Below are positions 24,297-33,934 of a stretch of DNA of 59,006 nt, piece after piece (position 1 is the stretch's first letter; each line of letters begins with the position of its first letter). The notes below the pieces were generated by a model. The model made no database searches. It saw only the letters and a program-made list of their open reading frames with translations, and was not told where the DNA came from. Location: contig JAFZFP010000004.1 in the NCBI GenBank assembly GCA_017555905.1, forward strand, positions 1 to 59,006, written 5' to 3'. The position numbers and the translations under genes are program-made. This stretch comes from Alistipes sp. Lineage in GTDB: Bacteria; Bacteroidota; Bacteroidia; Bacteroidales; Rikenellaceae.

Positions 24297-27236
24297 ATGA
24301 GACATCTATTTATATCGCTTCTGACCTTAGCATCATTAGTGCTTTTCGCGCTAAGCGCTTCGGCTCAAAACCTTGTTAAGGTTAGCGGTACTGTCACAAC
24401 TGCCGAGGACTCACTACCCCTCATCGGCGCATCTGTCATATCGAGCCCCACTTCGGGTGTCGCCACAGATGTCAATGGTTACTACACCATCACCGTAGCC
24501 GAAGGCACAACACTCACCTATCAATACATCGCCCTTGAGACACACACCTGGACTGTACCCAGTGGTGTGAAGGAGATTACGCACGACGTGGCTCTTGAGA
24601 AGAGTAGTGAACTTATCGAGGATGTTGTGGTCGTGGCTTATGGTGTGCGCAAGAAGGGTACTATCGCAGGCTCCGTATCTACGGTGAAGAGCGAGAAACT
24701 CGAGAGTGTGCCAGCAGCAAGTTTCGACCAGGCCCTTCAGGGACAGAGCCCAGGTCTTATGGTACTCTCAAATTCGGGAGAGCCATCAAAGGCCGCTACG
24801 TTCCAGATTCGTGGTACGAACTCCATAAATTCGGGCACTGCCCCACTCTTCATCCTTGATGGTGTGCCGATCTCGAGTTCTGACTTCAACGCCATATCGC
24901 CCTCGGACATCGAGTCGGTGTCGGTGCTTAAGGATGCAAGTTCTTCGTCTATCTATGGCGCACGTGCAGCCAATGGTGTCGTGGTGATTACCACCAAGCG
25001 AGGAACGACTGCCGACGAAGCAAAGATCACCTTCCGCACGCAGTTGGGTATCTCGCAGTTGGCCCACGGCAACTGGTCGTTGATGAATACTGCCGAGCGT
25101 ATCGCCTTCGAGAAGGAGATAGGTATCGACGCAGGACAGAATTACGATCTCCTCAGCAAGACCGACATCAACTGGCTCGACGTGGTTTTCAAGGATAATG
25201 CTCTGCTTCAGAGTTACGACCTCTCGGTAAGCCGCGCTACGGACAAGATGAGTTACTACGTCTCTGGTTCCTTCTATGACCAGGATGGTATCGCCATCGG
25301 CTCAACCTTCCGTCGTTTCAACATCCGCGCAAATACAGATGTTAAGGCCTCGAAGTGGTTGCGCTTGGGTACAAACACTATGGCTGTCTATGAGCAGGTG
25401 CAGCAGGCCGAGGATGGCGAGTACGCGCTCTACTCCCCCATCTCTGCGAGCCGCTTTATGCTCCCCTACTGGGATCCATACCGCGAGGATGGCACCGTAG
25501 CCTCAGTGAGCGATGGCTCGTGGAACGGCACAGGTCAAAACCCATTGGAGTGGATGGAGAACAACCGCCAGTTGAACAAGAAGTACAAGGTGCTGACAAC
25601 GGTATTTGCTGAGATTACCCCTATTGAGAACCTCACCATTCGCTCGCAGTTCGGTGCCGACTTTACCAACTCGACAGCCTTTATGCAGTCGATGCCAAGT
25701 TATGCTCCGAACAATGGTAACGGTGCTGCGGGCCGTGCTGCCTACAACGCCCTAAACCTCACTGTGACAAATACGATAAACTATCGCACAACAATCGACG
25801 GTCGCCACAAGTTGAACTTTATGTTGGGCCAGGAGGGTGTAGATTACCGCTACGAGGGCTTCCAACTTATCACGCAGGGTCAGAACAACGACTTCTTAAC
25901 TACTCTCTCGTCGGGCTCGCGTGCTACGACTTGGAGCGACACCACCGATAGTTATAGTTTCCTCTCGTTCTTTGGCCGTGCGGAGTACACCTTCGACGAC
26001 CGCTACTATGCCGACTTCTCACTTCGTAGCGATGCCTCATCACGCTTCGGTCGCAGTGGTCGCTGGGCTACGTTCTGGTCGTTGGGTCTTATGTGGGATG
26101 CTAAGCGCGAGAGTTTCCTCGACACCACCGACTGGCTCACCACAGCGCAGTTGGCTGTAAGTACGGGTACTTCGGGTAACTCTTCGATTCCTAACTATGA
26201 CCATCTTGCCTTGGTTGGCGGAGGCGCTAACTACAACGACCAGATGGGTATCTACCCTGCGCAGAGTGGCAACGAGAATCTCGGCTGGGAACGTCTCTGG
26301 ACAACAAATGTTGCCCTCCACCTCGGCTTCTGGCACCGCCTAAATCTCGACCTTGAGTTCTACAACAAACTAACTACCGATATGCTTATGTCCGTGCCTG
26401 TATCCTATGCCGACAAGGGCGAGGGCTACCGCTGGGATAATATCGGTGCTATGGTAAACCGAGGTGTAGAGTTGCAACTCAATGCCGACGTGATTCGTTC
26501 AAACGGCTTCGTATGGAATATCTCGGCTAACGTGTCGTACAACAAGAATAAGATTACCGAACTATACAACGGCCTCAACGAGTATGAGGTATCATCGACA
26601 AGCACAAAACTTGTCGTGGGCCACTCCGTAGGTGAGTTCTTCATCAACCGTTATGCTGGCGTCAATCCCGCTACGGGAGATGCCCTCTGGCTCACCAAGG
26701 ATGGCAAAGTGACCACCGAGTACAACGAGAGCGACAAGGTTATGGTCGGAAAGAGCTATATGGCCCCTTGGCAGGGCGGTTTCGGCACGTCGTTGTCGTG
26801 GAAGGGCATCACCCTCTCGGCACAATTTGCGTGGGTGGCAGACCGCTGGATGTTCAACAACGACCGCTTCTTCGAGGAGAGTAACGGTCTCTACTCAAGT
26901 TACAACCAGTCGAAGCGCCTGCTCTACGACCGCTGGAAGGAGCCTGGCGACATCACCGACATCCCTCGTTATGGCGTGACCCCACAGATGGACTCACGCT
27001 TCTTGGAGGATGCCTCATTCCTACGTCTGAAAAACCTTATGCTCAGCTACTCGTTGCCCTCGTCGCTTCTGCGCAAGAGCAAATTCTTCAGTGGTATACG
27101 CATCTACGTTCAGGCACAAAACCTATTTACCATAACCCCATTCTCGGGTATCGACCCAGAGGCTTCGAGCAACGTATATAAGGCTCAGTACCCTATGTCG
27201 AGACAATACTCTATGGGTATCGACCTTAACTTCTAA
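24297..27236 (+). CDS. SusC/RagA-type TonB-dependent outer membrane transporter
   Basis: 979 residues with a Sec signal peptide (ends SASAQ), a carboxypeptidase-regulatory-like beta domain (VSGTVTTAEDSLPLIGASV...), a TonB-box-like EDVVVVAYG near residue 108, a plug with the SusC signature (ALQGQSPGLMVLSNSG, FQIRGTNSINSGTAPLFILDGVP, VLKDASSSSIYGARAANGVVVITTKRG) and a 22-strand-type barrel ending in aromatic F. With the SusD partner 14 bases downstream it imports large ligands such as glycans or peptides across the outer membrane. Because the operon encodes a subtilase but no glycoside hydrolase, peptide uptake (RagAB-like) is the better guess. Confidence 0.95.
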   Translation: MRHLFISLLTLASLVLFALSASAQNLVKVSGTVTTAEDSLPLIGASVISSPTSGVATDVNGYYTITVAEGTTLTYQYIALETHTWTVPSGVKEITHDVALEKSSELIEDVVVVAYGVRKKGTIAGSVSTVKSEKLESVPAASFDQALQGQSPGLMVLSNSGEPSKAATFQIRGTNSINSGTAPLFILDGVPISSSDFNAISPSDIESVSVLKDASSSSIYGARAANGVVVITTKRGTTADEAKITFRTQLGISQLAHGNWSLMNTAERIAFEKEIGIDAGQNYDLLSKTDINWLDVVFKDNALLQSYDLSVSRATDKMSYYVSGSFYDQDGIAIGSTFRRFNIRANTDVKASKWLRLGTNTMAVYEQVQQAEDGEYALYSPISASRFMLPYWDPYREDGTVASVSDGSWNGTGQNPLEWMENNRQLNKKYKVLTTVFAEITPIENLTIRSQFGADFTNSTAFMQSMPSYAPNNGNGAAGRAAYNALNLTVTNTINYRTTIDGRHKLNFMLGQEGVDYRYEGFQLITQGQNNDFLTTLSSGSRATTWSDTTDSYSFLSFFGRAEYTFDDRYYADFSLRSDASSRFGRSGRWATFWSLGLMWDAKRESFLDTTDWLTTAQLAVSTGTSGNSSIPNYDHLALVGGGANYNDQMGIYPAQSGNENLGWERLWTTNVALHLGFWHRLNLDLEFYNKLTTDMLMSVPVSYADKGEGYRWDNIGAMVNRGVELQLNADVIRSNGFVWNISANVSYNKNKITELYNGLNEYEVSSTSTKLVVGHSVGEFFINRYAGVNPATGDALWLTKDGKVTTEYNESDKVMVGKSYMAPWQGGFGTSLSWKGITLSAQFAWVADRWMFNNDRFFEESNGLYSSYNQSKRLLYDRWKEPGDITDIPRYGVTPQMDSRFLEDASFLRLKNLMLSYSLPSSLLRKSKFFSGIRIYVQAQNLFTITPFSGIDPEASSNVYKAQYPMSRQYSMGIDLNF

Positions 27237-27250
27237 ACATCGCTACTACT

Positions 27251-28774
27251 ATGAAAAGATTTTACAATATTCTACTTCTATTAGTGATGGTTACCCTTAT
27301 GGGTACGACATCCTCTTGTCTCGACAAATACCCCAATAACGCCATTCCTCAGGATAAGGCGATAAATACCCTCGATGAGTTCGACCAGGCAGCCATAGGT
27401 CTCTACTCGACATTCAAGAGTAGCGCACTCTACAGCGGTTACCTAACCATCTTGCCTGATATCCAGTGCGACTTGGCATACGCCGTAAATGGCTATACCA
27501 ACACCTTTGGTAACATCTGGCGCTGGGATATTCTTTCGACAAATAGCGAGATTACGGCGGTCTACGCATCGCTCTACGACGTCATCGCTCGTGCCAACTT
27601 TATGCTTGAGTACGCCCCACGTGTGGAACTCACCCTTACTAACGACGATGAGTGGGAGCAGTACAACCAAATCTGTGGCGAGGCCTACTTTGCACGTGCC
27701 TACGCCTACTCAGAACTCATCAAACTCTTCTGCAAGCCCTACGAAAGTAGAGAGCAGGCCGAGCAAGAGTTGGGTGTGGTCATCGTCACTAAGTACCATA
27801 CCGACGAGCCTATGCGTCGTTCGTCATTGGCCCAGTCTTACGACAGAGTGATTAAGGATTTGGAGTTGGCAGCCGAACTTATGGATTTGGACGAGAACTC
27901 CTTTAGCGGAAGTCTCTACAGTTCGAGCTACTTTAACGAGTACACCGCCTACGCCTTGCGTGCGCGCGTGGCTCTATATATGAAGGACTACGAGAGTGCC
28001 ATTTACTACTCGACATTGGTTATCAACAGTGGCTACTACGCACTCTCATCGGCAACAACACTCCTAACCTCCGACCTCAGCCACTTCAGTTATATGTGGC
28101 AGTATGACGAGGCGACAGAGATTATCTGGAAGGTGGGCTTCACCATCAACTCCTACGGAGGTGCTTTGGGTCAGGTATTCTTCAACTACGACTATACCTC
28201 GATGAAGCCCGACTACGTTCCGGCCGAAATGGTGCTCAACCTATACGACCAGAACGACTTGCGCTATGGCAACTACTTCTACACCTACACCACAGGTCAT
28301 AGTCACGGCCTCAGTTGGCCACTCTTGGTCAAGTACTTTGGCAATATGAACTTCTTTAACAGCAACATACTTCACGTCTCGATGCCTAAGCCTTTGCGCC
28401 TTGCCGAGCAGTATCTCATACGTGCTGAGGCTTATGCCGAGGGCCGTGGTAACTATGGCGCTGCGTCTAACGACATCGCCTCGTTGCGTGAGGCGCGCTA
28501 CCAGTCGTTCGGTGGCGGTGTGTCAATGACTGCAAACAACGCTATGCAGGTTATCGAGGAGGAGCGCATCAAGGAGTTATATATGGAGGGCTTCCGCCTT
28601 ATGGACCTCAAGCGCTGGCATAAGGGCTTCGAGCGTAAGGCTCAGGAGCAGTCACTCGAGAATGGCTCTTCACTAAAGATTGAGGCTGACAACCCACTCT
28701 TCGTGTGGCCAATCCCTCAGCACGAGTTGGAGGCTCCAGGAGTATCAATAGAGCCTAACGAGAGTAACAGATAG
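27251..28774 (+). CDS. SusD/RagB-type surface lipoprotein
   Basis: 507 residues: signal MKRFYNILLLLVMVTLMGTTSSC with lipobox Cys, then the SusD N-terminal signature (LDKYPNNAIPQDKAINTLDEFDQAAIGLYSTF) and TPR-like helices (CGEAYFARAYAYSELIKLF). The C-terminal RagB/SusD part has ERIKELYMEGFRLMDLKRW and a final FVWPIPQHELEA. It caps the SusC barrel and binds substrate at the cell surface. The SusC gene is 14 bases upstream. Confidence 0.95.
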   Translation: MKRFYNILLLLVMVTLMGTTSSCLDKYPNNAIPQDKAINTLDEFDQAAIGLYSTFKSSALYSGYLTILPDIQCDLAYAVNGYTNTFGNIWRWDILSTNSEITAVYASLYDVIARANFMLEYAPRVELTLTNDDEWEQYNQICGEAYFARAYAYSELIKLFCKPYESREQAEQELGVVIVTKYHTDEPMRRSSLAQSYDRVIKDLELAAELMDLDENSFSGSLYSSSYFNEYTAYALRARVALYMKDYESAIYYSTLVINSGYYALSSATTLLTSDLSHFSYMWQYDEATEIIWKVGFTINSYGGALGQVFFNYDYTSMKPDYVPAEMVLNLYDQNDLRYGNYFYTYTTGHSHGLSWPLLVKYFGNMNFFNSNILHVSMPKPLRLAEQYLIRAEAYAEGRGNYGAASNDIASLREARYQSFGGGVSMTANNAMQVIEEERIKELYMEGFRLMDLKRWHKGFERKAQEQSLENGSSLKIEADNPLFVWPIPQHELEAPGVSIEPNESNR

Positions 28775-28799
28775 TCGTAACAACATATATTTCAACGAT

Positions 28800-29681
28800 A
28801 TGACAACAATAAGACATATATTCTACGGTGGCATCGCCCTCTTGGGCCTCTTGGTGGGATGCCAAGCCGAGAAAACGACCTATGATGGTCCTAACTACAT
28901 ACTCTTTTCGGCCGACAGCCACACCTTGGGTATTCTCGATAGCGAGGAGTGGTTCGAGATTCCTATCTCTGCTACACGCGCCGTCAATGAGGAACGCACC
29001 ATTGGTGTTGAGGTAGTAGCCTCGGAGACCAGCGCTATTGAGGGGTTACACTACATCCTTGAATCGAACACCCTCACCATTCCGAAGGGCGAGCTTACCA
29101 CAGCTGTACGCATCAAGGGCTTGGCCGAGAATATCGACATAAACTCTATGCTCAGCATAAAACTGCGCTTGGTTATCGACCCAGAGTTGGTGTGGGATGC
29201 CTACGGTATTGAGAGTGAGGTACTTCTCCAAAAATGTTGTCCATTTGACATCAACAACTTCACGGGCTACGCCAAGGTCACCTCTACGTGGACTATGCAG
29301 TATATGAATGCCGAGGCTCGCTTGGTACGCACCGAGCGCGACCCCGAAGATAAGAGCGCTATCATCATCAAGGATATGTTCTACGATGATTACGACATCC
29401 GCCTTAGACTAAACTCAGATGATAGACTCAACCCTACGGTAGAGTTGGCCGAGCAGGTCTTGGGTACTACGGGTGAGGCCTTTGGCACCATCTATGGCAA
29501 CGGCAAGTTGATGATGGCTGAGCCTACGGGCTACACCTCTTACTACGGCACCTGCGAGAACTTCCTCGTTCTCTACTCTATGATGTACGTCGATGGTGTG
29601 GGCGTTGTAGGCACATACGTAAATATCTTCGAGTGGATAAGCGACTTAGAGGCCGAGCGCATTATGCGAGAGGGATTCTAA
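28800..29681 (+). CDS. SusE-position surface lipoprotein (DUF4843/DUF4984-like)
   Basis: 293-residue lipoprotein (Cys21 in LLGLLVGC). An N-terminal beta-sandwich carries IPISATRAVNEERTIGVEVV and the pattern GLHYILESNTLTIPKGE, as in Calx-beta-like DUF4843 domains. The C-terminal half, with NFTGYAKVTSTWT and a terminal EWISD segment, resembles DUF4984. Third gene of the SusCD operon, where such proteins act as accessory substrate binders. The family name is assigned by pattern, not alignment. Confidence 0.7.
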   Translation: MTTIRHIFYGGIALLGLLVGCQAEKTTYDGPNYILFSADSHTLGILDSEEWFEIPISATRAVNEERTIGVEVVASETSAIEGLHYILESNTLTIPKGELTTAVRIKGLAENIDINSMLSIKLRLVIDPELVWDAYGIESEVLLQKCCPFDINNFTGYAKVTSTWTMQYMNAEARLVRTERDPEDKSAIIIKDMFYDDYDIRLRLNSDDRLNPTVELAEQVLGTTGEAFGTIYGNGKLMMAEPTGYTSYYGTCENFLVLYSMMYVDGVGVVGTYVNIFEWISDLEAERIMREGF

Positions 29682-29725
29682 ACTACCGAGTATCAACCTA
29701 TTAGCAAGAATAAAACAGAGTTACT

Positions 29726-31285
29726 ATGAGATACAACCTTTTTAAGTCGTTCATCACCGCATCGCTCTTGGTTACAGCACTTTTGGGCTGGGCCTGCGAG
29801 AAGGAGGGCGACAACACAACGACATTTCCCAATGAGGTGGAGATAGCGTGCGAAGTGGGCGAATACCCAACACTCGAATTCAATGTAGCGGGCGACTGGC
29901 AACTATCGTCAAATGCGGTATGGTGCAAGTTCCTAACACCGAGTGGCGATATGCTCGACATCTCGGGCAAGGCGGGAAACAATGCAGTAACCCTAAAGAT
30001 TACAGACGACGGTCTTAAGGATGAGGCAACCACTGCGACAATAACTATGGCGCTCGGAGGCAAAAGCAAAGCCATCGCTACGGTAGTGCGTGGCGCACGA
30101 CGCCTCGAACTCAGCATCTATGATGCCAACAACAAGGCCTTGGAGACTATCACCATTGGCTACGAGACGTGGGCCGAAATAGGTGTTAAGGCGAACTTCC
30201 GCTTCGCAGCCACCAAGTTCCCTGAGTGGGTGGAGATTGAGGGTGGCTCAATCACTGGAACACCAGACGAGCCTTGTCAGGCGAAGTTGCGCATCGTAGC
30301 GGATGGCGACAGAGAGCGCTACGCCATCACCAAGGAGGATGGTTTTGTGATAACCTTCTCCAACGAGTCAGGCTCAACAACCTTCGACTTCCCAATACTC
30401 TTTGATGGTATGGGCGATGATAAACTCACCTTCGTAGGCCCAACTGCCGACCTCTTCGGCTGGAAAGTATCGCTCGATGGCAAGACCTTCCGTCAGAGTG
30501 GTGAGGAGGAGAATGTAACTATCGAGAACGAGTTGCAATACACCATCACCGCACGCAACGACGACTACGAGGTTATCTTCATCGAGAAGCAGATTGATCG
30601 AGGCATCCCTCGATTCGAGATACTTCCAACCGAGCAGAGTTGGATGCACTTCGACAAGAGTCGTATGGCTCTTACGGTAGAGCCTACGGAGAGCCTCCGC
30701 TATGGCATCGTGTTGGCCTTGCCTCGTAAGACATACGACGATATCGCATCAACCATAGATGAGGCACTCTTCGAGTTGGATTATAGTTCGGGCGTAAACC
30801 TCCCAACGATGAAGTATGACTATCAGAAGTTTACGCTTATCGAATTTGCACAGTGCGACCTTACGGAGCGAGGTGCTTTCGAGGGTATGTATGCCTACCA
30901 CTCAATCACCACCTACGAGATTCCTTGTACGCCACTTAACGACGAAGCCCTAATGGCCGAGTATGGCGTTAGCGAGGTCTTTGAGTGTCCATTCCCCAAC
31001 ACGCTGGAGGGCAAGAAGCCTGGTATCATCGTGGATCCACGCATCGAGAACTGGACTACGGCAAACTACGATGAAGGTATCGCAGGAGCGGAGTTATGGT
31101 ATTGTGGCAACCGCCTAAAGATGGCCGACAACGAGTACTACATCGGTGAGAATAACGACGAGGTGCTTGCAGTACACCTCTGGGGACCAAAAGATGGATT
31201 TACGAACTCGGAGCCTATCTACGTGGTATTCACCGTGGATGGCACAGCCAAGAAACTCTTGGTCGTAACCCCACCAACCGAATAA
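29726..31285 (+). CDS. BACON-domain surface lipoprotein
   Basis: 519 residues with a lipoprotein signal (LLGWACEKE). Residues about 30-135 form a BACON-like domain (FNVAGDWQLSSNAVWCKFLTP... ending in ATVVRGARRLEL). Residues 140-260 look like a second Ig-like module, and the C-terminal region (about 270-519) is an unassigned beta-rich domain found in SusCD-linked lipoproteins. BACON domains are usually spacers or ligand-contact modules of surface proteins. No catalytic motif is visible. It is co-transcribed with its neighbours (gaps of 44 and 33 bases). Confidence 0.7.
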   Translation: MRYNLFKSFITASLLVTALLGWACEKEGDNTTTFPNEVEIACEVGEYPTLEFNVAGDWQLSSNAVWCKFLTPSGDMLDISGKAGNNAVTLKITDDGLKDEATTATITMALGGKSKAIATVVRGARRLELSIYDANNKALETITIGYETWAEIGVKANFRFAATKFPEWVEIEGGSITGTPDEPCQAKLRIVADGDRERYAITKEDGFVITFSNESGSTTFDFPILFDGMGDDKLTFVGPTADLFGWKVSLDGKTFRQSGEEENVTIENELQYTITARNDDYEVIFIEKQIDRGIPRFEILPTEQSWMHFDKSRMALTVEPTESLRYGIVLALPRKTYDDIASTIDEALFELDYSSGVNLPTMKYDYQKFTLIEFAQCDLTERGAFEGMYAYHSITTYEIPCTPLNDEALMAEYGVSEVFECPFPNTLEGKKPGIIVDPRIENWTTANYDEGIAGAELWYCGNRLKMADNEYYIGENNDEVLAVHLWGPKDGFTNSEPIYVVFTVDGTAKKLLVVTPPTE

Positions 31286-31318
31286 CAACGAAGTATTGAA
31301 ACGTAAAAACTCAATAAT

Positions 31319-33922
31319 ATGAATCATATAGCAAGGCTATGGAGCCTACTCTCTCTGGCGACACTCCTCTTCATTGGATGCCAAAAGGAGACATCGGACC
31401 TCGATGCGCAGTATGGCTACGTACAGTTTAAACTCGTCAAGGAGGCCTCGATGGAGAGTTCCGCGACACGTGCTACCGACATTTTGGAGAGGCTTGCTGA
31501 TGCCTACAAAATCAAGGTGGTAATGCAGAGCAGTGGCTCGACAATAACGCAGACCCTCCCACTCTCGTCATACGACGAGGAGAGTGCCGAGTGGGGTGTA
31601 ATGAGCGACAAGCTACAACTCTTGGTTGGCAAGTACAACATCATCGGCTACTACATCTACGACATTATGGACGCAGAGTTGTATGTCGGTGAGGGTGCTG
31701 GCGAGTTCGAAGTGGTGCAGGGCGGTCTCAACGTCAAGAGTATCGGCGTGGAGTGCGTCGAGCGAGGAAAGATTGCGTTCAGACTAAGCAAACAACTCAC
31801 CACACGTGCCGACTTCGAGGGCAACTACCTCTTCGAGAGGATTAAGGCGGTAGATATCACCGTGCAGAACAACTTCTCGAAGGAGACAACCACCTTCAAG
31901 GCTCTGAAGACTATCCTCGTAGAGGAGTATGATACAACTGGTGACAAGGCTATGTTGGGTGCATATATGGAGTGTGAAGGCTCGCACTGGCTCAAGGCAG
32001 GTAGATACACTATCACCTCGTACACCACCTACTCCGACACCAAGGCTAAGAACCGTCTTGAGAGTGCCACCATCAACGACCTCGCAGCGGAGTTTAGCGT
32101 GGTAGACAACCAACTAAATGTCGTCGCCGAAGTGCCTATCTTGCTCTCTGCCACAGCCGAGCATATCAAGGATTATGAGGCCCTGAAGGAGATCTGGCTT
32201 GCGTTGGATGGCCCTAACTGGTCGTTCCACGGCGAGGAGTACGCCTCTGGCACAAACTGGAATTTCGACAAGGATATAGATATGTGGGGCGACCAGCCTG
32301 GCGTAACCCTCAATAGCGAGGGCCGTGTCGAAAACCTCAACCTATCGGGCTTCGGCGCTAAGGGTATCGTTCCCGACGCCATAGGCCAACTTACAGATTT
32401 GAAGTTGCTCTACTTGGGCAACCACAACGAACTCATCGGTGGCTACGACGCATCGACATCGAGCCGTATCGAGGCTATGGACTACTACACCACAGCACTC
32501 AAGCGCGATGGCCGTGAGGGTCTTAGTGCCGAACTTAAACAGGCGATAAACCGCGACCCTAACCAGCGTCCTATCCTTGCAAGTCGCATAGAACTCAAGG
32601 ATGTAGCCTTCGGCAACTTCACCAATGGCATCAAGGGAATCTCGCGTGCTGTGATGCGTCTCACAAAACTTGAGCAACTCTTCATCGCCAACTCCCCTAT
32701 CAAGGCTGAGGAGTTCTTCGTGGAGGTGGCAGAATCTTCGCCATACTACCAGGAGCGCAACGAGTGGTCGTGGGCAAACTTCACAAACCTTATGGATGTG
32801 GAGATCTATAACTGCCCTAACCTCGACCGCCTGCCTCGCGAACTAATCACCGAGTTACCTAACGTGCAGTCGCTCAACGTGGCTGTTAACTATGGCATCT
32901 CGGCCGAGCAACTTAAGGCCGACTGGGAGGCCCTTATCGATGGTGCTTCGGGCGAGGATATTCAGATTCTCTATATCGGCTTCAACAACCTTGAGGAGAC
33001 CCCTTCGACAGACTACCTACGACGAATGAAGAAGATAGGTCTGTTGGATTGTAACAGCAATCGCCTACGTGTGGCACACCCCTTCGGCAAGGAGGTAGCC
33101 CCAACGACAATCCTATTCGACTACAACCGCATCGAGGAGTTGCACCCTGCCGAGGATGGCTACTTCTGTGGTGTGAGCCAACTTGAGGAGTTCTCTTGCT
33201 CGAACAACGCCCTCACTCTTCTTCCCGACATCTTTAGCGCCACCTCCGTATATAGTATGCTCATGGTGAACTTCTCGTCGAACAACATATCGGCCTTGGC
33301 CAATGGCGAGGCTTGGCGTGGCGTGAACACATCGACCCTTAATCTGGCTGACAACGCCTTCGAGGAGTTACCTAAGCGCCTTATGGGCTCAGGTTCTCGC
33401 ATTGGAACACTTATGCTTAGTTCGAACGGTATGCGCCGTATCGAGGAGGGTGCGCTCATAGGTTCTGGCAGTGAAAACCTCACAACCATAGACCTTAGTT
33501 TCAACCGTCTCACGGAGTTGCCCTACGACGACTTCAGCATCTCAACAATTCCTTACCTCTATGGTATCGACCTATCGAGCAATGCCTTCAGCGAGTTCCC
33601 ATACGCCCCTCTGTCGGTTGATAGGCTTACAGTGATGAGCATCCGTCAGCAGCGCGACGACCAGGGTAACCGCACACTTAAGGAGTGGCCCACGGGTCTT
33701 CACACACACAAGGGTATGACGGCCTTCTACATCGGCTCGAACGACCTACGCAAGATTGAGGATACCATATCGCCATATATCCTGCTCTTCGAGATTAAGG
33801 ACAACCCCAACATATCGATAGACCTCTCGAACGTATGTCCATATATCGAGATGGGCTACTACGAACTTATCTACGACTCAACACAGGATATCCGTGGTTG
33901 CGACGCACTCAACCTCGACTAA
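31319..33922 (+). CDS. DUF4458-like leucine-rich-repeat lipoprotein
   Basis: 867 residues, lipobox in LATLLFIGC (Cys18 region). The N-terminal part (about 25-280) resembles DUF4458: YGYVQFKLVKEAS, then two beta domains with GKYNIIGYYIYD and GRYTITSYTTYSD. From about 285 a plant-type LRR cap begins (LKEIWLALDGPNWSFHGEEYASGTNW), followed by irregular LRRs to about residue 830 (LSGFGAKGIVPDAIGQLTDLKLLYLG, FSCSNNALTLLPDIF, LNLADNAFEELPKRL, IDLSFNRLTELP). Likely a surface protein- or peptide-binding module for the SusCD system. No enzyme motif. Confidence 0.78.
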   Translation: MNHIARLWSLLSLATLLFIGCQKETSDLDAQYGYVQFKLVKEASMESSATRATDILERLADAYKIKVVMQSSGSTITQTLPLSSYDEESAEWGVMSDKLQLLVGKYNIIGYYIYDIMDAELYVGEGAGEFEVVQGGLNVKSIGVECVERGKIAFRLSKQLTTRADFEGNYLFERIKAVDITVQNNFSKETTTFKALKTILVEEYDTTGDKAMLGAYMECEGSHWLKAGRYTITSYTTYSDTKAKNRLESATINDLAAEFSVVDNQLNVVAEVPILLSATAEHIKDYEALKEIWLALDGPNWSFHGEEYASGTNWNFDKDIDMWGDQPGVTLNSEGRVENLNLSGFGAKGIVPDAIGQLTDLKLLYLGNHNELIGGYDASTSSRIEAMDYYTTALKRDGREGLSAELKQAINRDPNQRPILASRIELKDVAFGNFTNGIKGISRAVMRLTKLEQLFIANSPIKAEEFFVEVAESSPYYQERNEWSWANFTNLMDVEIYNCPNLDRLPRELITELPNVQSLNVAVNYGISAEQLKADWEALIDGASGEDIQILYIGFNNLEETPSTDYLRRMKKIGLLDCNSNRLRVAHPFGKEVAPTTILFDYNRIEELHPAEDGYFCGVSQLEEFSCSNNALTLLPDIFSATSVYSMLMVNFSSNNISALANGEAWRGVNTSTLNLADNAFEELPKRLMGSGSRIGTLMLSSNGMRRIEEGALIGSGSENLTTIDLSFNRLTELPYDDFSISTIPYLYGIDLSSNAFSEFPYAPLSVDRLTVMSIRQQRDDQGNRTLKEWPTGLHTHKGMTAFYIGSNDLRKIEDTISPYILLFEIKDNPNISIDLSNVCPYIEMGYYELIYDSTQDIRGCDALNLD

Positions 33923-33934
33923 CGAATTTTGGAT